Shown here piece after piece: positions 38,846 to 48,254 of a stretch of DNA of 64,000 bases. The stretch's first letter is position 1, and each line of letters starts with the position of its first letter. Origin of the DNA: an uncultured Mucispirillum sp. (GTDB taxonomy: Bacteria > Chrysiogenota > Deferribacteres > Deferribacterales > Mucispirillaceae); NCBI GenBank assembly GCA_944326705.1, contig CALVEY010000007.1, positions 22,865 through 86,864 of the forward strand, read 5' to 3'. The position numbers were made by a program, and so were the translations under genes. Below the pieces are notes generated by a model. The model had not been told where the DNA came from and did no database searches. It saw only the letters and a program-made list of their open reading frames with translations.

Positions 38846-39967
38846 ATGAAAAATATAATTAATCGTTTAATGGCAATGCTTTATAAAGAATTTATCTACC
38901 TTATACGCGATAAAAAAATGCGTATAATAATTATTGCTGTGCCAATAATACAGGCAGTTTTATTAGGTTATGCTGTTAATATGGATTTAAAGGAAGTAAA
39001 AACAGCAGTTGTTAATATGGATAACTCTATAGAAAGTAATGAGTTTATTGATTCATTTTTTTCAAGCAATATATTTACTCAAGTATCTGCATCTAATATG
39101 CACCAGGCAGAAGAACTTGTGCTTGGCGGCAAAGCATTAATGATAATAGTTATACCAAAAGGGTTTTCTGAACAGCTTAAAAACAACAGAACAGCACCAG
39201 TGCAGGTTATTTTAGATGCTACTAACTCTGTAAATGCTGGTATGGCTTCTGGATATATTGTTAACCTTATAACAAAATATAATGTAGAATATGTAGAAAA
39301 TAAAACAGGCTTTAAAAACAGTATGGGTGTAAATGTAGAGTATAGAACATGGTTTAATGATGATTTTGAAAGTAAAAATTTCTTTGTGCCATCTATGCTT
39401 GCTATGCTTTTAATTATTGTAACAGTAATGCTTTCTGGTATGGCAATAGTGCAGGAAAAAGAATCTGGCACATTAGAACAGCTTACAGTAAGCCCTATTA
39501 CTGCATGGGAATTTATTATTGGTAAAAGTATTCCTTTTGCTATTGTAAGCTTTATTGATGTATTATTAATTATTGCAATTTCTGTATTTTGGTTTGGTAT
39601 AAAAGTAACAGGCAGTTTTTCACTTCTGCTTTTTGCATCAGTTTTATATATTATGTGTACATTAGGTATAGGTCTTTTAATTTCTGCAATCAGCTCTACT
39701 CAGCAGCAGGCAACAATGAGTATGTTTATGATTATTTTCCCAGTAATACTTCTTTCTGGCTTTGCATTTCCAATAGTTAATATGCCTGAAGTAATACAGT
39801 GGATAACATATATTAACCCTATGCGTTATTATCTTGATATAATAGTAGGTGTATTTTTAAAAGGTCTTTATTTTGACAGGCTTCAAGACCCTACATTTGC
39901 GTTATTTATCTTAAGTGTATTATATATTGGTCTTGCAGCTTTATATTTAAGAAAAAAATTAAATTAG
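38846..39967 (+). CDS. ABC-2 type exporter permease (second of two)
   Basis: A 373-residue permease with the same topology as its upstream neighbour: an N-terminal helix, a large extracytoplasmic loop and C-terminal helices. 'EKESGTLEQLTVSPITAWEFIIGK' (near residue 205, read in two parts) matches the coupling segment. The two permeases are clearly paralogous, including the shared 'MPVVIQWITY'/'MPEVIQWITY' block. It starts 2 bp after the first permease and ends the exporter operon. Confidence 0.9.
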   Translation: MKNIINRLMAMLYKEFIYLIRDKKMRIIIIAVPIIQAVLLGYAVNMDLKEVKTAVVNMDNSIESNEFIDSFFSSNIFTQVSASNMHQAEELVLGGKALMIIVIPKGFSEQLKNNRTAPVQVILDATNSVNAGMASGYIVNLITKYNVEYVENKTGFKNSMGVNVEYRTWFNDDFESKNFFVPSMLAMLLIIVTVMLSGMAIVQEKESGTLEQLTVSPITAWEFIIGKSIPFAIVSFIDVLLIIAISVFWFGIKVTGSFSLLLFASVLYIMCTLGIGLLISAISSTQQQATMSMFMIIFPVILLSGFAFPIVNMPEVIQWITYINPMRYYLDIIVGVFLKGLYFDRLQDPTFALFILSVLYIGLAALYLRKKLN

Positions 39968-39975
39968 AAATATAT

Positions 39976-40311
39976 ATGCCGTCATCAAAAGAGTATCTTG
40001 ATTTTATATTAGACTGTTTATCAAATATAGATAATATAACATATAAATCTATGATGGGTGAGTATCTGATATATTATAATGGTAAGCATATTGCGGGAAT
40101 TTATGATAACAGATTACTGCTTAAAAATGCAGATAATCTTTCATCTATTATGCATGAATATATTCTTGAAAAACCTTATCCAAATGCAAAAGATATGGTA
40201 GTTGCTGATGATATAGAAGATAAAGAGTATTTAGCAGATATATTTAACTTTTTATATGAAAGACTGCCATTTCCAAAAAAGAAAAATAATAAGAATAAAA
40301 AAGCCTTATAA
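39976..40311 (+). CDS. TfoX N-terminal domain protein
   Basis: A small cytoplasmic protein of 111 residues made only of the TfoX-N domain ('SMMGEYLIYYNGKHIAGIYDNRLLLK', read in two parts over residues 25-50, and the C-terminal 'LADIFNFLYERLPFPKKK'). TfoX is a competence regulator in gamma-proteobacteria, but single-domain relatives elsewhere have no assigned role. It follows the exporter by 8 bp and its stop lies within a bidirectional terminator. The basic Lys-rich tail is short. Confidence 0.75.
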   Translation: MPSSKEYLDFILDCLSNIDNITYKSMMGEYLIYYNGKHIAGIYDNRLLLKNADNLSSIMHEYILEKPYPNAKDMVVADDIEDKEYLADIFNFLYERLPFPKKKNNKNKKAL

Positions 40312-40334
40312 ATTTTATATAATTTATAAGGCTT
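40301..40334. terminator. Bidirectional terminator between TfoX-N and nitroreductase genes
   Basis: A perfect 14-bp inverted repeat (40301-40314 and 40321-40334) with a 6-nt loop overlaps the TfoX-N stop codon and lies 6 bp from the end of the convergent nitroreductase gene. A/T runs flank both sides, so it can serve both transcripts. Confidence 0.85.
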
Positions 40335-40340
40335 AAAATT

Positions 40341-41159
40341 TTATAAATAAGTAATATTATTAGGTTTTCTTGAAGTTATCTGGCGAGTTTTATATACTGG
40401 AACGCCAAAAAGCTGTGCGCCAGCAATATATTCATCATCTTTAAGCCCTAAAGCATCTCTTAATGGTTTATATACTCTTGCCACACTTGTAAAATAACCA
40501 GCCCATACGCAGCCAATATTATGAGCATGAGCAGACAGTTCAAAATAAGCAAGTGCAGTGCAGCCGTCTTCTGCTTTCCAGTCATAATTATCTGGAAGAA
40601 CTGATACAACAATATGTGGTGCATCTCTCATAATAACATCTCTTCCACTTTTATATGCTCTGCATAAAAGTTTATAGTGAAGTGCATGTTCTTCCGGCAC
40701 TTCTGAAATATGTTCCTGCATATACTGAGCTACTAAATCGCCAAGTTTAACAGTTTCTTCTCTTGATTTAGTAATAATCCATCTATTGTTATGTGTATTT
40801 TTTGCAGAAGGTGCATATCTAACATTATCCATGATTTTATTGATTGTTTCATCATCTACAGCATTTTTTCTAAAAACACGCACACTTCTTCTTGTTTTTA
40901 TAAAAGTATCAAGCTGCTCAGGTGTAGCAAGTGTATCTCTATCTACCTTGCTGAACTGTGCAGGGTCTAAGTTTTCAACATAACATGCTTCATGAGGGCA
41001 GAAAGCAACACACAGCCCACAGGAAATACATTTATAAGTATTTTTTTCATCAATATATGGTGAACGCTCATCATCATTTTTGATAATTCCTGTTACACAT
41101 ACTGCTGAACATATTCCATCTTTTTTGCATTTCTCTTTATCAAGGTGAAAAAATGGCAT
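40341..41159 (-). CDS. Nitroreductase with N-terminal 2x[4Fe-4S] ferredoxin domain
   Basis: A two-domain redox protein of 272 residues. Residues 1-65 hold two ferredoxin-like cysteine clusters ('CKKDGICSAVC' and 'CISCGLCVAFCP'). The remainder is an FMN-dependent nitroreductase ('RRSVRVFRKNAVDDETINKIMDNVRYAPSAKN', read in parts from residue 83). Such proteins are common in anaerobes and are thought to pass electrons from ferredoxin-like clusters to FMN; the natural substrate is unknown. I chose the ATG at 41159 because a GGGAGG ribosome-binding site lies just upstream; the longer frame from 41180 overlaps that site. Confidence 0.88.
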   Translation of the reverse strand: MPFFHLDKEKCKKDGICSAVCVTGIIKNDDERSPYIDEKNTYKCISCGLCVAFCPHEACYVENLDPAQFSKVDRDTLATPEQLDTFIKTRRSVRVFRKNAVDDETINKIMDNVRYAPSAKNTHNNRWIITKSREETVKLGDLVAQYMQEHISEVPEEHALHYKLLCRAYKSGRDVIMRDAPHIVVSVLPDNYDWKAEDGCTALAYFELSAHAHNIGCVWAGYFTSVARVYKPLRDALGLKDDEYIAGAQLFGVPVYKTRQITSRKPNNITYL

Positions 41160-41226
41160 AGGTCCTCCCAAATTATACATATTTTTATCTTTTATATATA
41201 AAAAATAAGTTTATTACAATAAAAAA

Positions 41227-42159
41227 TTATAAAAAAGCAAAAAATAAACCAGCATTTCTTATAAAGCCAGATTTATAAAAACTGTTTTTTATAACGCTTT
41301 CAATAAAATATATATTTCTTTTGTTTTTAAGGTCTATAAACTCTTTTAATATTTTTTTCTGATTATTATTTAATATATTTTCATACTGTTTTAAAAAGCT
41401 TTCTGCCTGAATAATATTTTTAAAAACAGCCTGCTGCATATTTTTTCTGCCTTCTTTAAGTTTTTGCAGTGCATATTTTATGGAATATGATTTTGCACCA
41501 AAAGTATTATTATCATGCTGCCTGTAATACATTGAAGGCTTATCTATATAGCTTATATGTCCAAATGCAGCTGCAGTTAAGGCTATCCAGTAGTCATGCA
41601 TTAAAGCATTTTCATTAATATGACCGCATATTTCTTTTAATGGTTTATTTATCATCATAGTGCAGCCTGATACTACATTACCCATTAAAAGCCTGTTAAA
41701 TGTTATATTTTTTGTATTAAGTTTTTCTATTTTATTATGTGATGGACTGATTATATTTAAACTGCTGTCAGTAACTGTTTTATCTGTAAAAACAAGAAGT
41801 GGAGTAGAGGCAGAATATTTTTTTTCAAGGGCAGTCATTTCATTATATGTTATTTCTATTTTATTATTAAACCATACATCATCATGGTCAGAAAACATAA
41901 TATAATCAGCAGTTGATTTATCCATTAAAGCAGAAAAATTTTCTTTTATACCTAGTCTTTTGCTATTTTGATTAACGGAAAAAATATTATTGTGTTGCTT
42001 TTTATAATTTTGTAATATATTTAATGTATTATCAGTAGATATATCATCATTAATATATATGTGATAATCGTTGTATGTTTGGTTTAAAATAGAATTAATC
42101 TGGCTTTCTATATATTTTTCAGAGTTATAAGAAGCCATTAAAATATCAATATTACTCAT
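41227..42159 (-). CDS. Family 2 glycosyltransferase, rhamnosyltransferase-like
   Basis: A GT-A fold glycosyltransferase of 310 residues. It opens with 'IDILMASYNSEKYIESQINSIL', has the nucleotide-sugar-binding 'YINDDISTDNT' and a DxD-type 'FSDHDDVW' motif near residue 92. The pattern resembles rhamnosyl/hexosyl transferases of O-antigen and polysaccharide pathways. It is a lone gene with no other polysaccharide genes nearby, and no good ribosome-binding site precedes its ATG. The last 70 residues are Lys/Asn/Ile-rich. Donor and acceptor cannot be predicted. Confidence 0.85.
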   Translation of the reverse strand: MSNIDILMASYNSEKYIESQINSILNQTYNDYHIYINDDISTDNTLNILQNYKKQHNNIFSVNQNSKRLGIKENFSALMDKSTADYIMFSDHDDVWFNNKIEITYNEMTALEKKYSASTPLLVFTDKTVTDSSLNIISPSHNKIEKLNTKNITFNRLLMGNVVSGCTMMINKPLKEICGHINENALMHDYWIALTAAAFGHISYIDKPSMYYRQHDNNTFGAKSYSIKYALQKLKEGRKNMQQAVFKNIIQAESFLKQYENILNNNQKKILKEFIDLKNKRNIYFIESVIKNSFYKSGFIRNAGLFFAFL

Positions 42160-42234
42160 AATATCTACTTTTAAATTTTTTTATTAATTATATCATTTGA
42201 TATAAACTTGTCAATCATTTATAGGATGGTAGTT

Positions 42235-42936
42235 ATGAAAATAAATATATCGGAAGTTTTTTATTCTGCTCAGGGAGAAGGGAAATATATTGGTGCAGCC
42301 CAGGTTTTTATCAGGCTTTCACAATGCCCATTTGACTGTCCATACTGTGATACAGATACGCAGGATAAAGAATATTTTGAAATAAATAATCATAAATATA
42401 ATAATCCAGTATCAGCTGATGAGTTAGCAGAAATTGTTTTAAAAGAATTTGGAGCAGGGGATAATTTCCACAGCTATTCTATTACTGGCGGTGAACCCTT
42501 AATTCATTATGAATTTGTTAAAGAACTTGCTGGCATTTTAAAAAGTAAATCAAAAGCAAAGCTGTTTTTAGAAACAAGCGGTCTTATTACAAAACATTTT
42601 AAAGAGCTTGATAATATTTTTGATATAATGAGCATTGATATAAAAACTCATTCTGAAAAAGTATTAAAAAATCTTCCTGTTTTATTAGAAGTAATAAGTA
42701 GTTTAAAATATAGTGATTACTATTTAAAACTACTGCTTCCACAGGAAAATGCAAAAAATATTATTGACTATACAGCACAGGAATTAAATAAATATAATAT
42801 AAAAAATATTATTATTCAGCCTGTTGACAGCATAATTAAAAAAGATACTATTGATTACTTGTATAATATGTATTATAGTAAAAATATAGAAGCAAGGATA
42901 ATTCCTCAAACACATAAAATTCTTGCGATACCATAG
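42235..42936 (+). CDS. queE: 7-carboxy-7-deazaguanine synthase
   Basis: Radical SAM enzyme in the queuosine/deazapurine pathway, converting 6-carboxytetrahydropterin to 7-carboxy-7-deazaguanine. From the ATG at 42235 (AGGATGGT upstream) it has 233 residues: 'SEVFYSAQGEGKYIG', the cluster-binding 'CPFDCPYCD' (Cx3Cx2C) near residue 31 and 'SITGGEPL'. The upstream TTG at 42208 is in frame but not supported. Other queuosine genes (queC, queD, queF) are not in the window. Confidence 0.92.
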   Translation: MKINISEVFYSAQGEGKYIGAAQVFIRLSQCPFDCPYCDTDTQDKEYFEINNHKYNNPVSADELAEIVLKEFGAGDNFHSYSITGGEPLIHYEFVKELAGILKSKSKAKLFLETSGLITKHFKELDNIFDIMSIDIKTHSEKVLKNLPVLLEVISSLKYSDYYLKLLLPQENAKNIIDYTAQELNKYNIKNIIIQPVDSIIKKDTIDYLYNMYYSKNIEARIIPQTHKILAIP

Positions 42937-42965
42937 TTGACTTTTTACTTTAATAGTGATAAGAT
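42937..42965 (+). promoter_or_regulatory. Candidate promoter of the coiled-coil gene/zapA unit
   Basis: TTGACT (42937-42942) directly after the queE stop and TAAGAT (42960-42965) are spaced by 17 bp. The predicted transcription start falls on or next to the ATG of the coiled-coil gene at 42972, which lacks a visible ribosome-binding site; a leaderless transcript is possible. Confidence 0.4.
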
Positions 42966-42971
42966 TAGTTT

Positions 42972-43190
42972 ATGATGATACAAGATAAATTACTTCTTCT
43001 TGAAGAAAAGCTTGATAAACTGCTTGCGGAATATAATGCAGTTAAGCAGGAGAGAGATTTATTACTTGAGAAGAATAATAGTTTATTAATTCATATAGGT
43101 AATATTGAAACAGAAAACAGTCTTTTAAAGCAAAACAAAGAGATTGTTAGAAAACGTATAGAAACTATGCTTGCAAAGCTGGAATCTTAG
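42972..43190 (+). CDS. Small coiled-coil protein, possibly ZapB-like
   Basis: A 72-residue protein that is almost entirely a predicted coiled coil, with heptad leucines and Glu/Lys ('LLLLEEKLDKLLAEYNAVKQ' near the start). Size and composition resemble the cell-division coiled-coil ZapB, and the next gene is zapA, 11 bp downstream. Coiled coils match many families, so the name is only suggested by context. No ribosome-binding site precedes the ATG pair at 42972/42975. Confidence 0.65.
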   Translation: MMIQDKLLLLEEKLDKLLAEYNAVKQERDLLLEKNNSLLIHIGNIETENSLLKQNKEIVRKRIETMLAKLES

Positions 43191-43201
43191 TTTGAGGGAA
43201 T

Positions 43202-43474
43202 ATGCGTTCTTTTGAATTAACAATATTAGGACAGCATTTACTGCTTAATATACCAGAAGGGCAGGAGCAGTATTATAAAGATATTGCTAATGAGCTTTCT
43301 GATATGATGGATGAATTTTTAAAAAAATCTCCCTTAAGGTCTGATGTTAAAGCAGCAGTAAGTGTAGCTTATAAATTACTGCTTGAAAATAAGCAGTTAA
43401 AAGAAACTATCTCTTACTATGAAAGCATTGATAGTAAGATTGATGATTTAATTACAAAAGTGGATAATAAATAA
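43202..43474 (+). CDS. zapA: Cell division protein ZapA
   Basis: Bundles FtsZ filaments at the division site. The 90-residue protein has the ZapA N-terminal strand ('FELTILGQHLLLNIPEG') followed by a long helix with the 'VAVSVAYKLLLENKQLKE'-type coiled coil (residues 50-70). The ATG has GAGGGA upstream. It precedes a 6S RNA, as zapA does in many proteobacteria, which supports both calls. Confidence 0.85.
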   Translation: MRSFELTILGQHLLLNIPEGQEQYYKDIANELSDMMDEFLKKSPLRSDVKAAVSVAYKLLLENKQLKETISYYESIDSKIDDLITKVDNK

Positions 43475-43475
43475 T

Positions 43476-43655
43476 CCCCTGCGGTGTTTGTAAAACTTTT
43501 TGACATGCTGGAGCCAACACTTTTTAATTAATAGTCGCGATGCATGTTGTGGTGTGCAGGTCGGACTTGTATCCGAAAGCCTAAAGCAGCACAGAGCGGC
43601 GCCTGTTTGTAACAGGCTACAATGTCAGTTGTGAACGGCATTTGCGGGGGTTAAT
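43476..43655 (+). ncRNA. ssrS: 6S RNA
   Basis: About 180 nt between zapA and rarA. The ends pair (CCCCTGCGG near 43476 with TTTGCGGGGG ending at 43650) as the closing stem. The interior contains a conserved-looking hairpin and loop, 'TCGGACTTGTATCCGA' followed by AAGCCTAAAG (43561-43587), and a terminal-side hairpin with CCTGTTTGTAACAGG before CTACA (43603-43621). These resemble the E. coli 6S segments around the open-promoter-mimicking bubble. The position after zapA and shortly before the 5-formyltetrahydrofolate cyclo-ligase gene is the classical ssrS locus. 6S RNA binds and sequesters RNA polymerase holoenzyme in stationary phase. Exact ends are estimated. Confidence 0.85.
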
Positions 43656-43672
43656 AAAAATAATTTCGTTGT

Positions 43673-44929
43673 TTGACTAAAACACGGATTTTTATAGATT
43701 TATCGGATAATATTTTAATGAATTTAGCTGATGCAATGCGTCCGCATACATTTGATGATATAGTTGGTCAGGAGCATTTAACAGGTCCTGATGCATTATT
43801 GATATCGTTAATAGAAAGCGCATCTTTTGACTCTATTATGTTTGTTGGCCCACCGGGAACAGGCAAAACAAGTATGGCAGAAGTTACAGGGAAACAAATG
43901 GACTGCCCTGTGTATAAAATCCATGCTGCTGTTAGTGGTGCAGCTGATTTAAAAAGATTAGCTGAGCAGGCTGTATATGAAAAAAACATAATAGTTTTTA
44001 TAGATGAAATTCATAGATACAATAAATCTCAGCAAGATATTCTGTTAAAATTAATAGATGACAGAAAAATCAAACTGATAGGCGCTTCTGCCGAAAATCC
44101 GTATTTCAACCTAGTTCCTGCTTTGCGTTCAAGAAGTATTATGTTTAAATTCAAGGCTATTAGTGATGAAGCCTTTGAAAAGCAGTTTGTTAAAGCCTGC
44201 GAACATATAAAAAAAATGCAGAAAGTTTCTGAAGTAATAGAAAATGGTGCATTAAAACATATTATTTCTTTAGCTCAAGGAGATTGCAGAAGGTTTTTAA
44301 ATCTTCTTGAAATATCAGCATTAACAGGCAACAGGCAGGGAGATACTCTTTATCTTTCTACAAAAGAAATAGAAAATATTATGCCTGTTAACCAATTTTC
44401 AGATGACGAATTTTATGATATTTTATCTGCTATGATAAAAAGTATCAGGGGAAGTGACCCAGATGCTGCATTATTATGGTGCTTTAAATTAATTAAAAAC
44501 GGGGTAGCTCCTGAGGCAGTATTTAGAAGATTAATGATTTCTGCTTCAGAAGATGTTGGCAACGCCTTCCCAGACGGGCAGATTTTTGTTAATGCCTGTT
44601 ATAATTCATTTATGAATGTGGGAGTACCTGAAGGGTATATTATACTTGCTCATGCAGTAACTTTTCTTGCCTCATGCCCTAAAAGTAACAGAAGCTATAA
44701 TGGGTATCATAAAGTTATGGACTACCTTAAAGACCATGACCCTGTGGTGCCAGAGAATATAAGGCAAAATCCAAAAGGGTATAAATATCCTTTTGATTAT
44801 GGTAATTTTATTAAACAACGCTATATAAATGATAATCTAGTGTTTTATAAGCCGTCTAATTTTGGCTTTGAGCAAAAGATTAAAGAAAGATTACATAATC
44901 TATGGAATAATATTAAAGATTATGAATAA
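43673..44929 (+). CDS. rarA: Replication-associated recombination protein RarA (MgsA)
   Basis: AAA+ ATPase acting at stalled replication forks, related to clamp loaders. Up to 418 residues: 'MRPHTFDDIVGQEHL', Walker A 'GPPGTGKTS', Walker B 'VFIDEIHRYNKSQQD', sensor 'GASAENPYFNL' and the family's C-terminal tetramerisation region ('SASEDVGNAFPDG', 'GYHKVMDYLKDH'). The start is unsure. The TTG at 43673 includes an 'IDLSDN' segment similar to RarA N-termini but has no ribosome-binding site; the ATG at 43718 is the alternative. It overlaps the next gene by 8 bp. Confidence 0.92.
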   Translation: MTKTRIFIDLSDNILMNLADAMRPHTFDDIVGQEHLTGPDALLISLIESASFDSIMFVGPPGTGKTSMAEVTGKQMDCPVYKIHAAVSGAADLKRLAEQAVYEKNIIVFIDEIHRYNKSQQDILLKLIDDRKIKLIGASAENPYFNLVPALRSRSIMFKFKAISDEAFEKQFVKACEHIKKMQKVSEVIENGALKHIISLAQGDCRRFLNLLEISALTGNRQGDTLYLSTKEIENIMPVNQFSDDEFYDILSAMIKSIRGSDPDAALLWCFKLIKNGVAPEAVFRRLMISASEDVGNAFPDGQIFVNACYNSFMNVGVPEGYIILAHAVTFLASCPKSNRSYNGYHKVMDYLKDHDPVVPENIRQNPKGYKYPFDYGNFIKQRYINDNLVFYKPSNFGFEQKIKERLHNLWNNIKDYE

Positions 44930-45467
44930 ACAAGATATTCGTAATAAAATAAAAGTGTTAAGGAATAGTTATTCTTGTGATGAATTAAAAGATAAATCAT
45001 TAAAAATAACTAATGCTTTTTATAAAAAATATTCTTTTTTAAACATTTTCTTATTCTATTATCCCATAGAAAACGAGGTAAACACTCTGCCGCTTATAGA
45101 GAAGCTTTTTGCTGAAGGTAAAGATATATATTTGCCAGCAGTATGCGGTAAAAATATGATATTTAAGCAGTTTGAAGGCTTTGATAAACTAACCACTGGC
45201 AAATTTGGTATTTATGAGCCAGCAGGGAAAGAGCTTGATACACTGCCGGATATTATGTGTATCCCTGGTGTTGCTTTTGATGAAAGTTGTAATCGCATAG
45301 GATATGGCGGTGGTTATTACGACAGGTATTTAGCAGTAGAGAATACTATTATCAAATCGGCTTTTGCCTATGAATTTCAAATTATAGACAAAATTGAAAC
45401 AGAAAGCTTTGATAAACCTGTAGATGAAATATTTACAGAAAATCGTATTATTATCAGGAGGGCGTAA
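44922..45467 (+). CDS. fau: 5-formyltetrahydrofolate cyclo-ligase
   Basis: Recycles 5-formyltetrahydrofolate to 5,10-methenyltetrahydrofolate. The 181-residue protein has the N-terminal '[13 protein letters not shown]' helix, the '[11 protein letters not shown]' segment and the signature '[13 protein letters not shown]' with 'PGVAFD' before it. The start at 44922 lies in the end of rarA, and the longer frame from 44862 is an overlap artefact. Proximity to 6S RNA repeats the E. coli ssrS-ygfA link, here interrupted by rarA. Confidence 0.92.
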   Translation: MNKQDIRNKIKVLRNSYSCDELKDKSLKITNAFYKKYSFLNIFLFYYPIENEVNTLPLIEKLFAEGKDIYLPAVCGKNMIFKQFEGFDKLTTGKFGIYEPAGKELDTLPDIMCIPGVAFDESCNRIGYGGGYYDRYLAVENTIIKSAFAYEFQIIDKIETESFDKPVDEIFTENRIIIRRA

Positions 45468-47023
45468 TGAGCTATTATATTATAGTAGGGCTTGTTTGCG
45501 TATTGGCAGGTCTTACATGTGGGTATTTAGTTGCCAAAAAAGTAAAAGAAGAAGAAAATAAAAAATTAAACAATACAGCAGAAGATATAATTTCTAAAGC
45601 TAAGAAAGAAGGCGAAGAAATTATAAAAGAAGCTAAACTGGAGTCTAAAGAAATTATCTTTAAAGGACGTCAGGATTTAGAAAAAGAAATAAAAGAAAAG
45701 AAAAAAGATATCAGCCATATTGAGCGTAAACTTGAAGCTAGAGAAGAAACTTTAGAAAAGAAAATGGAATCAGCTTTACGCAAGGAAGAACAGCTTGTTA
45801 AAAGAGACCAGGAATATGACAAACGAATGAAAGATATTGATGCTCTTAAAGCTAAAAATGAAGAAATAAAACAAAGCTTAATTAAAGAAGTTGAGCGTGT
45901 TGCCTGTATGACTGGTGAAGAAGCTAAAAAAATGCTGATTGAGCAAATGGTTGATGAAGCTAAAAAAGATTCTGCAAGAACTATTAGAGAGCTTGAAGAA
46001 GAAGCAAAAAATGAATCAGAAAAAAGAGCAAGAAGTATCATTTCTACAGCTATTCAACGCTGTGCTTCTGAATTTACAAATGATATTACTGTTACATTAG
46101 TAAACCTGCCAAATGATGAAATGAAAGGCCGTATTATAGGCAGGGAAGGTAGAAACATTAGAACATTTGAAACTATTACTGGTGTTGATATTATTGTTGA
46201 TGATACACCAGAAGCAGTTATTTTATCAAGCTATGACCCATTTCGCAGAGAAACAGCAAAATTAACATTAGAAAAATTAATTACTGACGGCAGAATACAT
46301 CCTGCTAGAATTGAAGAACTGCACCAAAAAAGCAGGCAGGAAATGGATAAACATATTTTAGAACTTGGTGAAGAAACTGTATTTAACTTAGGTATCCACA
46401 ACATGAGCCAGGAAATTTTAAAACTTATTGGCAGGTTAAAATACAGGACAAGTTATGGTCAAAATGTATTAGGTCACTCTATAGAAGTTGCAACTATTGC
46501 TGGAATTATGGCAGCAGAGCTTGGTCTTGACCCAAAAATAGCTAAAAGAGCAGGGCTTTTACATGATATAGGTAAAGCAATAGACTATGAAGCAGAAGGC
46601 TCACATACTACAATCGGTGTAGAAGTAGCTAAGAAAAATAAAGAAGACTGGCGTATTATTAATGCTATTGCCAGCCACCATGGTGAAGAAGAATTTAAAT
46701 GTATTGAAGCTATACTTGTGCAGGCAAGTGATGCTATATCTGCTTCACGCCCTGGTGCAAGACGAGAAGTTTTAGAAAGCTATATTAAGCGTCTTGAACA
46801 GCTTGAAGAAGTGGCATCTTCTTTTGAAGGTGTTGCAAAATCATTTGCTATTCAGGCAGGAAGGGAAGTTAGAATTATTGTAGAGCCTGATAAAGTAAAT
46901 GATGATGGATTAGTTGTTCTTTCTAAAGATATTTCTAAAAAAGTAGAAGAAGAATTAACTTATCCTGGACAGATAAAAGTTATGGTTATTAGAGAATCTA
47001 GAGCTATAGAATACGCTAAATAA
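45467..47023 (+). CDS. rny: Ribonuclease Y
   Basis: Membrane-anchored endoribonuclease that starts mRNA decay. The 518-residue protein has an N-terminal transmembrane helix (residues 2-22), a long Glu/Lys-rich coiled coil (about 28-190), a KH domain ('[15 protein letters not shown]') and an HD domain with the metal ligands in '[10 protein letters not shown]'. Its start overlaps the preceding stop by one base. A strong terminator follows. Confidence 0.96.
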   Translation: MSYYIIVGLVCVLAGLTCGYLVAKKVKEEENKKLNNTAEDIISKAKKEGEEIIKEAKLESKEIIFKGRQDLEKEIKEKKKDISHIERKLEAREETLEKKMESALRKEEQLVKRDQEYDKRMKDIDALKAKNEEIKQSLIKEVERVACMTGEEAKKMLIEQMVDEAKKDSARTIRELEEEAKNESEKRARSIISTAIQRCASEFTNDITVTLVNLPNDEMKGRIIGREGRNIRTFETITGVDIIVDDTPEAVILSSYDPFRRETAKLTLEKLITDGRIHPARIEELHQKSRQEMDKHILELGEETVFNLGIHNMSQEILKLIGRLKYRTSYGQNVLGHSIEVATIAGIMAAELGLDPKIAKRAGLLHDIGKAIDYEAEGSHTTIGVEVAKKNKEDWRIINAIASHHGEEEFKCIEAILVQASDAISASRPGARREVLESYIKRLEQLEEVASSFEGVAKSFAIQAGREVRIIVEPDKVNDDGLVVLSKDISKKVEEELTYPGQIKVMVIRESRAIEYAK

Positions 47024-47051
47024 AGTAAATATTATAATTAAAACTTATATT

Positions 47052-47085
47052 AAGCTGGATAGTTTTTTGCTGTCCAGCTTTTTTT
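47052..47085 (+). terminator. Rho-independent terminator after rny
   Basis: An 11-bp stem with one G-T wobble (47052-47062 with 47070-47080) and a T-rich loop is followed by a T run to 47085. Confidence 0.92.
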
Positions 47086-47327
47086 ATTCTGATATTTACT
47101 AATATATTATGCTTAAAGTAAAGATACTTTATTTACTTTTTGTTATTATACAATAAAATAAGCCATATAATAATATTTTAATATTACAAATTTATAAAAG
47201 ATATGATTATATAAATATTAAATGAAATAGAAAAATTTTATAATTATAATATAGTGCAGCAGTTAAAAAATGTAAATGGTAGGTGATATATAAACTAATA
47301 TTCAGCTTATATTTATTCTGCTTTTAT
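47086..47327. other. AT-rich intergenic region with no recognised feature
   Basis: This stretch lies between the rny terminator and the 3' end of the convergent sigma-factor gene. It is very AT-rich. I see no reading frame with a ribosome-binding site, no tRNA and no clear stem-loop with a T run for the sigma-factor transcript. Confidence 0.6.
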
Positions 47328-48254
47328 TTAGTTTAGATAGTCATTTAATCTTTTTTTAAGAGCTTTCTTTTTTAACTTTTCTAACGCTCTATTTTCAAGC
47401 TGCCTTACACGCTCTCTTGAAACTCCCATACTTTCCCCAAGCTCTTCTAATGTTTGAGGCTGGCCGCCATCAAAACCATATCTTTTCATAATTATTTCAG
47501 CTTCACGAGGGTCAAGACTTGAGATAATTTCATCAATTGATGATTTTAATGTTTTTGCAATAATAACTTTTTCCACATCAGAATCTTCATCCTCTATGGA
47601 GTCAAGAAATGTTTTATCTTCATCATTTCCTATGTAATTATCAAGTGAAAGGTATGACTTAGATGCCATTAATACTTCTTCAATTTCTTCTGCAGAAATA
47701 TCTGTAGCTTTTGATATTTCTTCAACAGATGGTGCTCTGCCAAGTTCTTTTGTAAGCTTTTCTGTTGCTGAATTTATTTTATAAAGATAAGTAGTGTGTT
47801 TTACAGGCATTTTAACAGCACTGCCTTGCTCATTTAAAGCCTGTATAATAGCCTGTTTAATCCACCATACAGCGTATGTAATAAATTTAGTTCCTTTTGA
47901 TGGGTCATAACGCTTTGCTGCTTCTAAAAGCCCAATATTACCTTGATTTATTAAATCAAGCAAAGGAACATCTTGAGTTTTATATTTATTTGCAATGGAA
48001 ACTACAAACTTTAAATTAGCAAGAATAAGTTTTTTTAAAGCTTCTTTATCTCCCTGTTGTATTTTATAGCCTAACTCCATTTCTTCTTCATGAGTATATG
48101 GTTTATATGCAGAAATATTTTTAAAATACTGCTGCATAGCATCTTCTGTTGCATTGTCATTAAGTTCTGTTACAGGGTCAATATTTAAATCTAATATTTC
48201 GTCATCTAAGTTAGAAAAATTATCCTGTATATTATCGTGTAATTTATCTTCCAT
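47328..48254 (-). CDS. Group-2 sigma-70 family RNA polymerase sigma factor (RpoS/RpoD-like)
   Basis: A 308-residue sigma factor with regions 1.2 ('QQYFKNISAYKPYTHEEE'), 2 ('LANLKFVVSIANKY', 'DLINQGNIGLLEAAKRYDP', 'FITYAVWWIKQAI'), 3 and 4 ('MKRYGFDGGQPQTLEELG', 'SRERVRQLENRALEKLKK'). It lacks the long N-terminal region of a primary sigma factor and the RpoH-type box, so an RpoS-like alternative factor is the best fit. The ATG at 48254 has AAGG 7 bp upstream; a longer frame adds hydrophobic spacer sequence. It is transcribed alone. Confidence 0.88.
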   Translation of the reverse strand: MEDKLHDNIQDNFSNLDDEILDLNIDPVTELNDNATEDAMQQYFKNISAYKPYTHEEEMELGYKIQQGDKEALKKLILANLKFVVSIANKYKTQDVPLLDLINQGNIGLLEAAKRYDPSKGTKFITYAVWWIKQAIIQALNEQGSAVKMPVKHTTYLYKINSATEKLTKELGRAPSVEEISKATDISAEEIEEVLMASKSYLSLDNYIGNDEDKTFLDSIEDEDSDVEKVIIAKTLKSSIDEIISSLDPREAEIIMKRYGFDGGQPQTLEELGESMGVSRERVRQLENRALEKLKKKALKKRLNDYLN

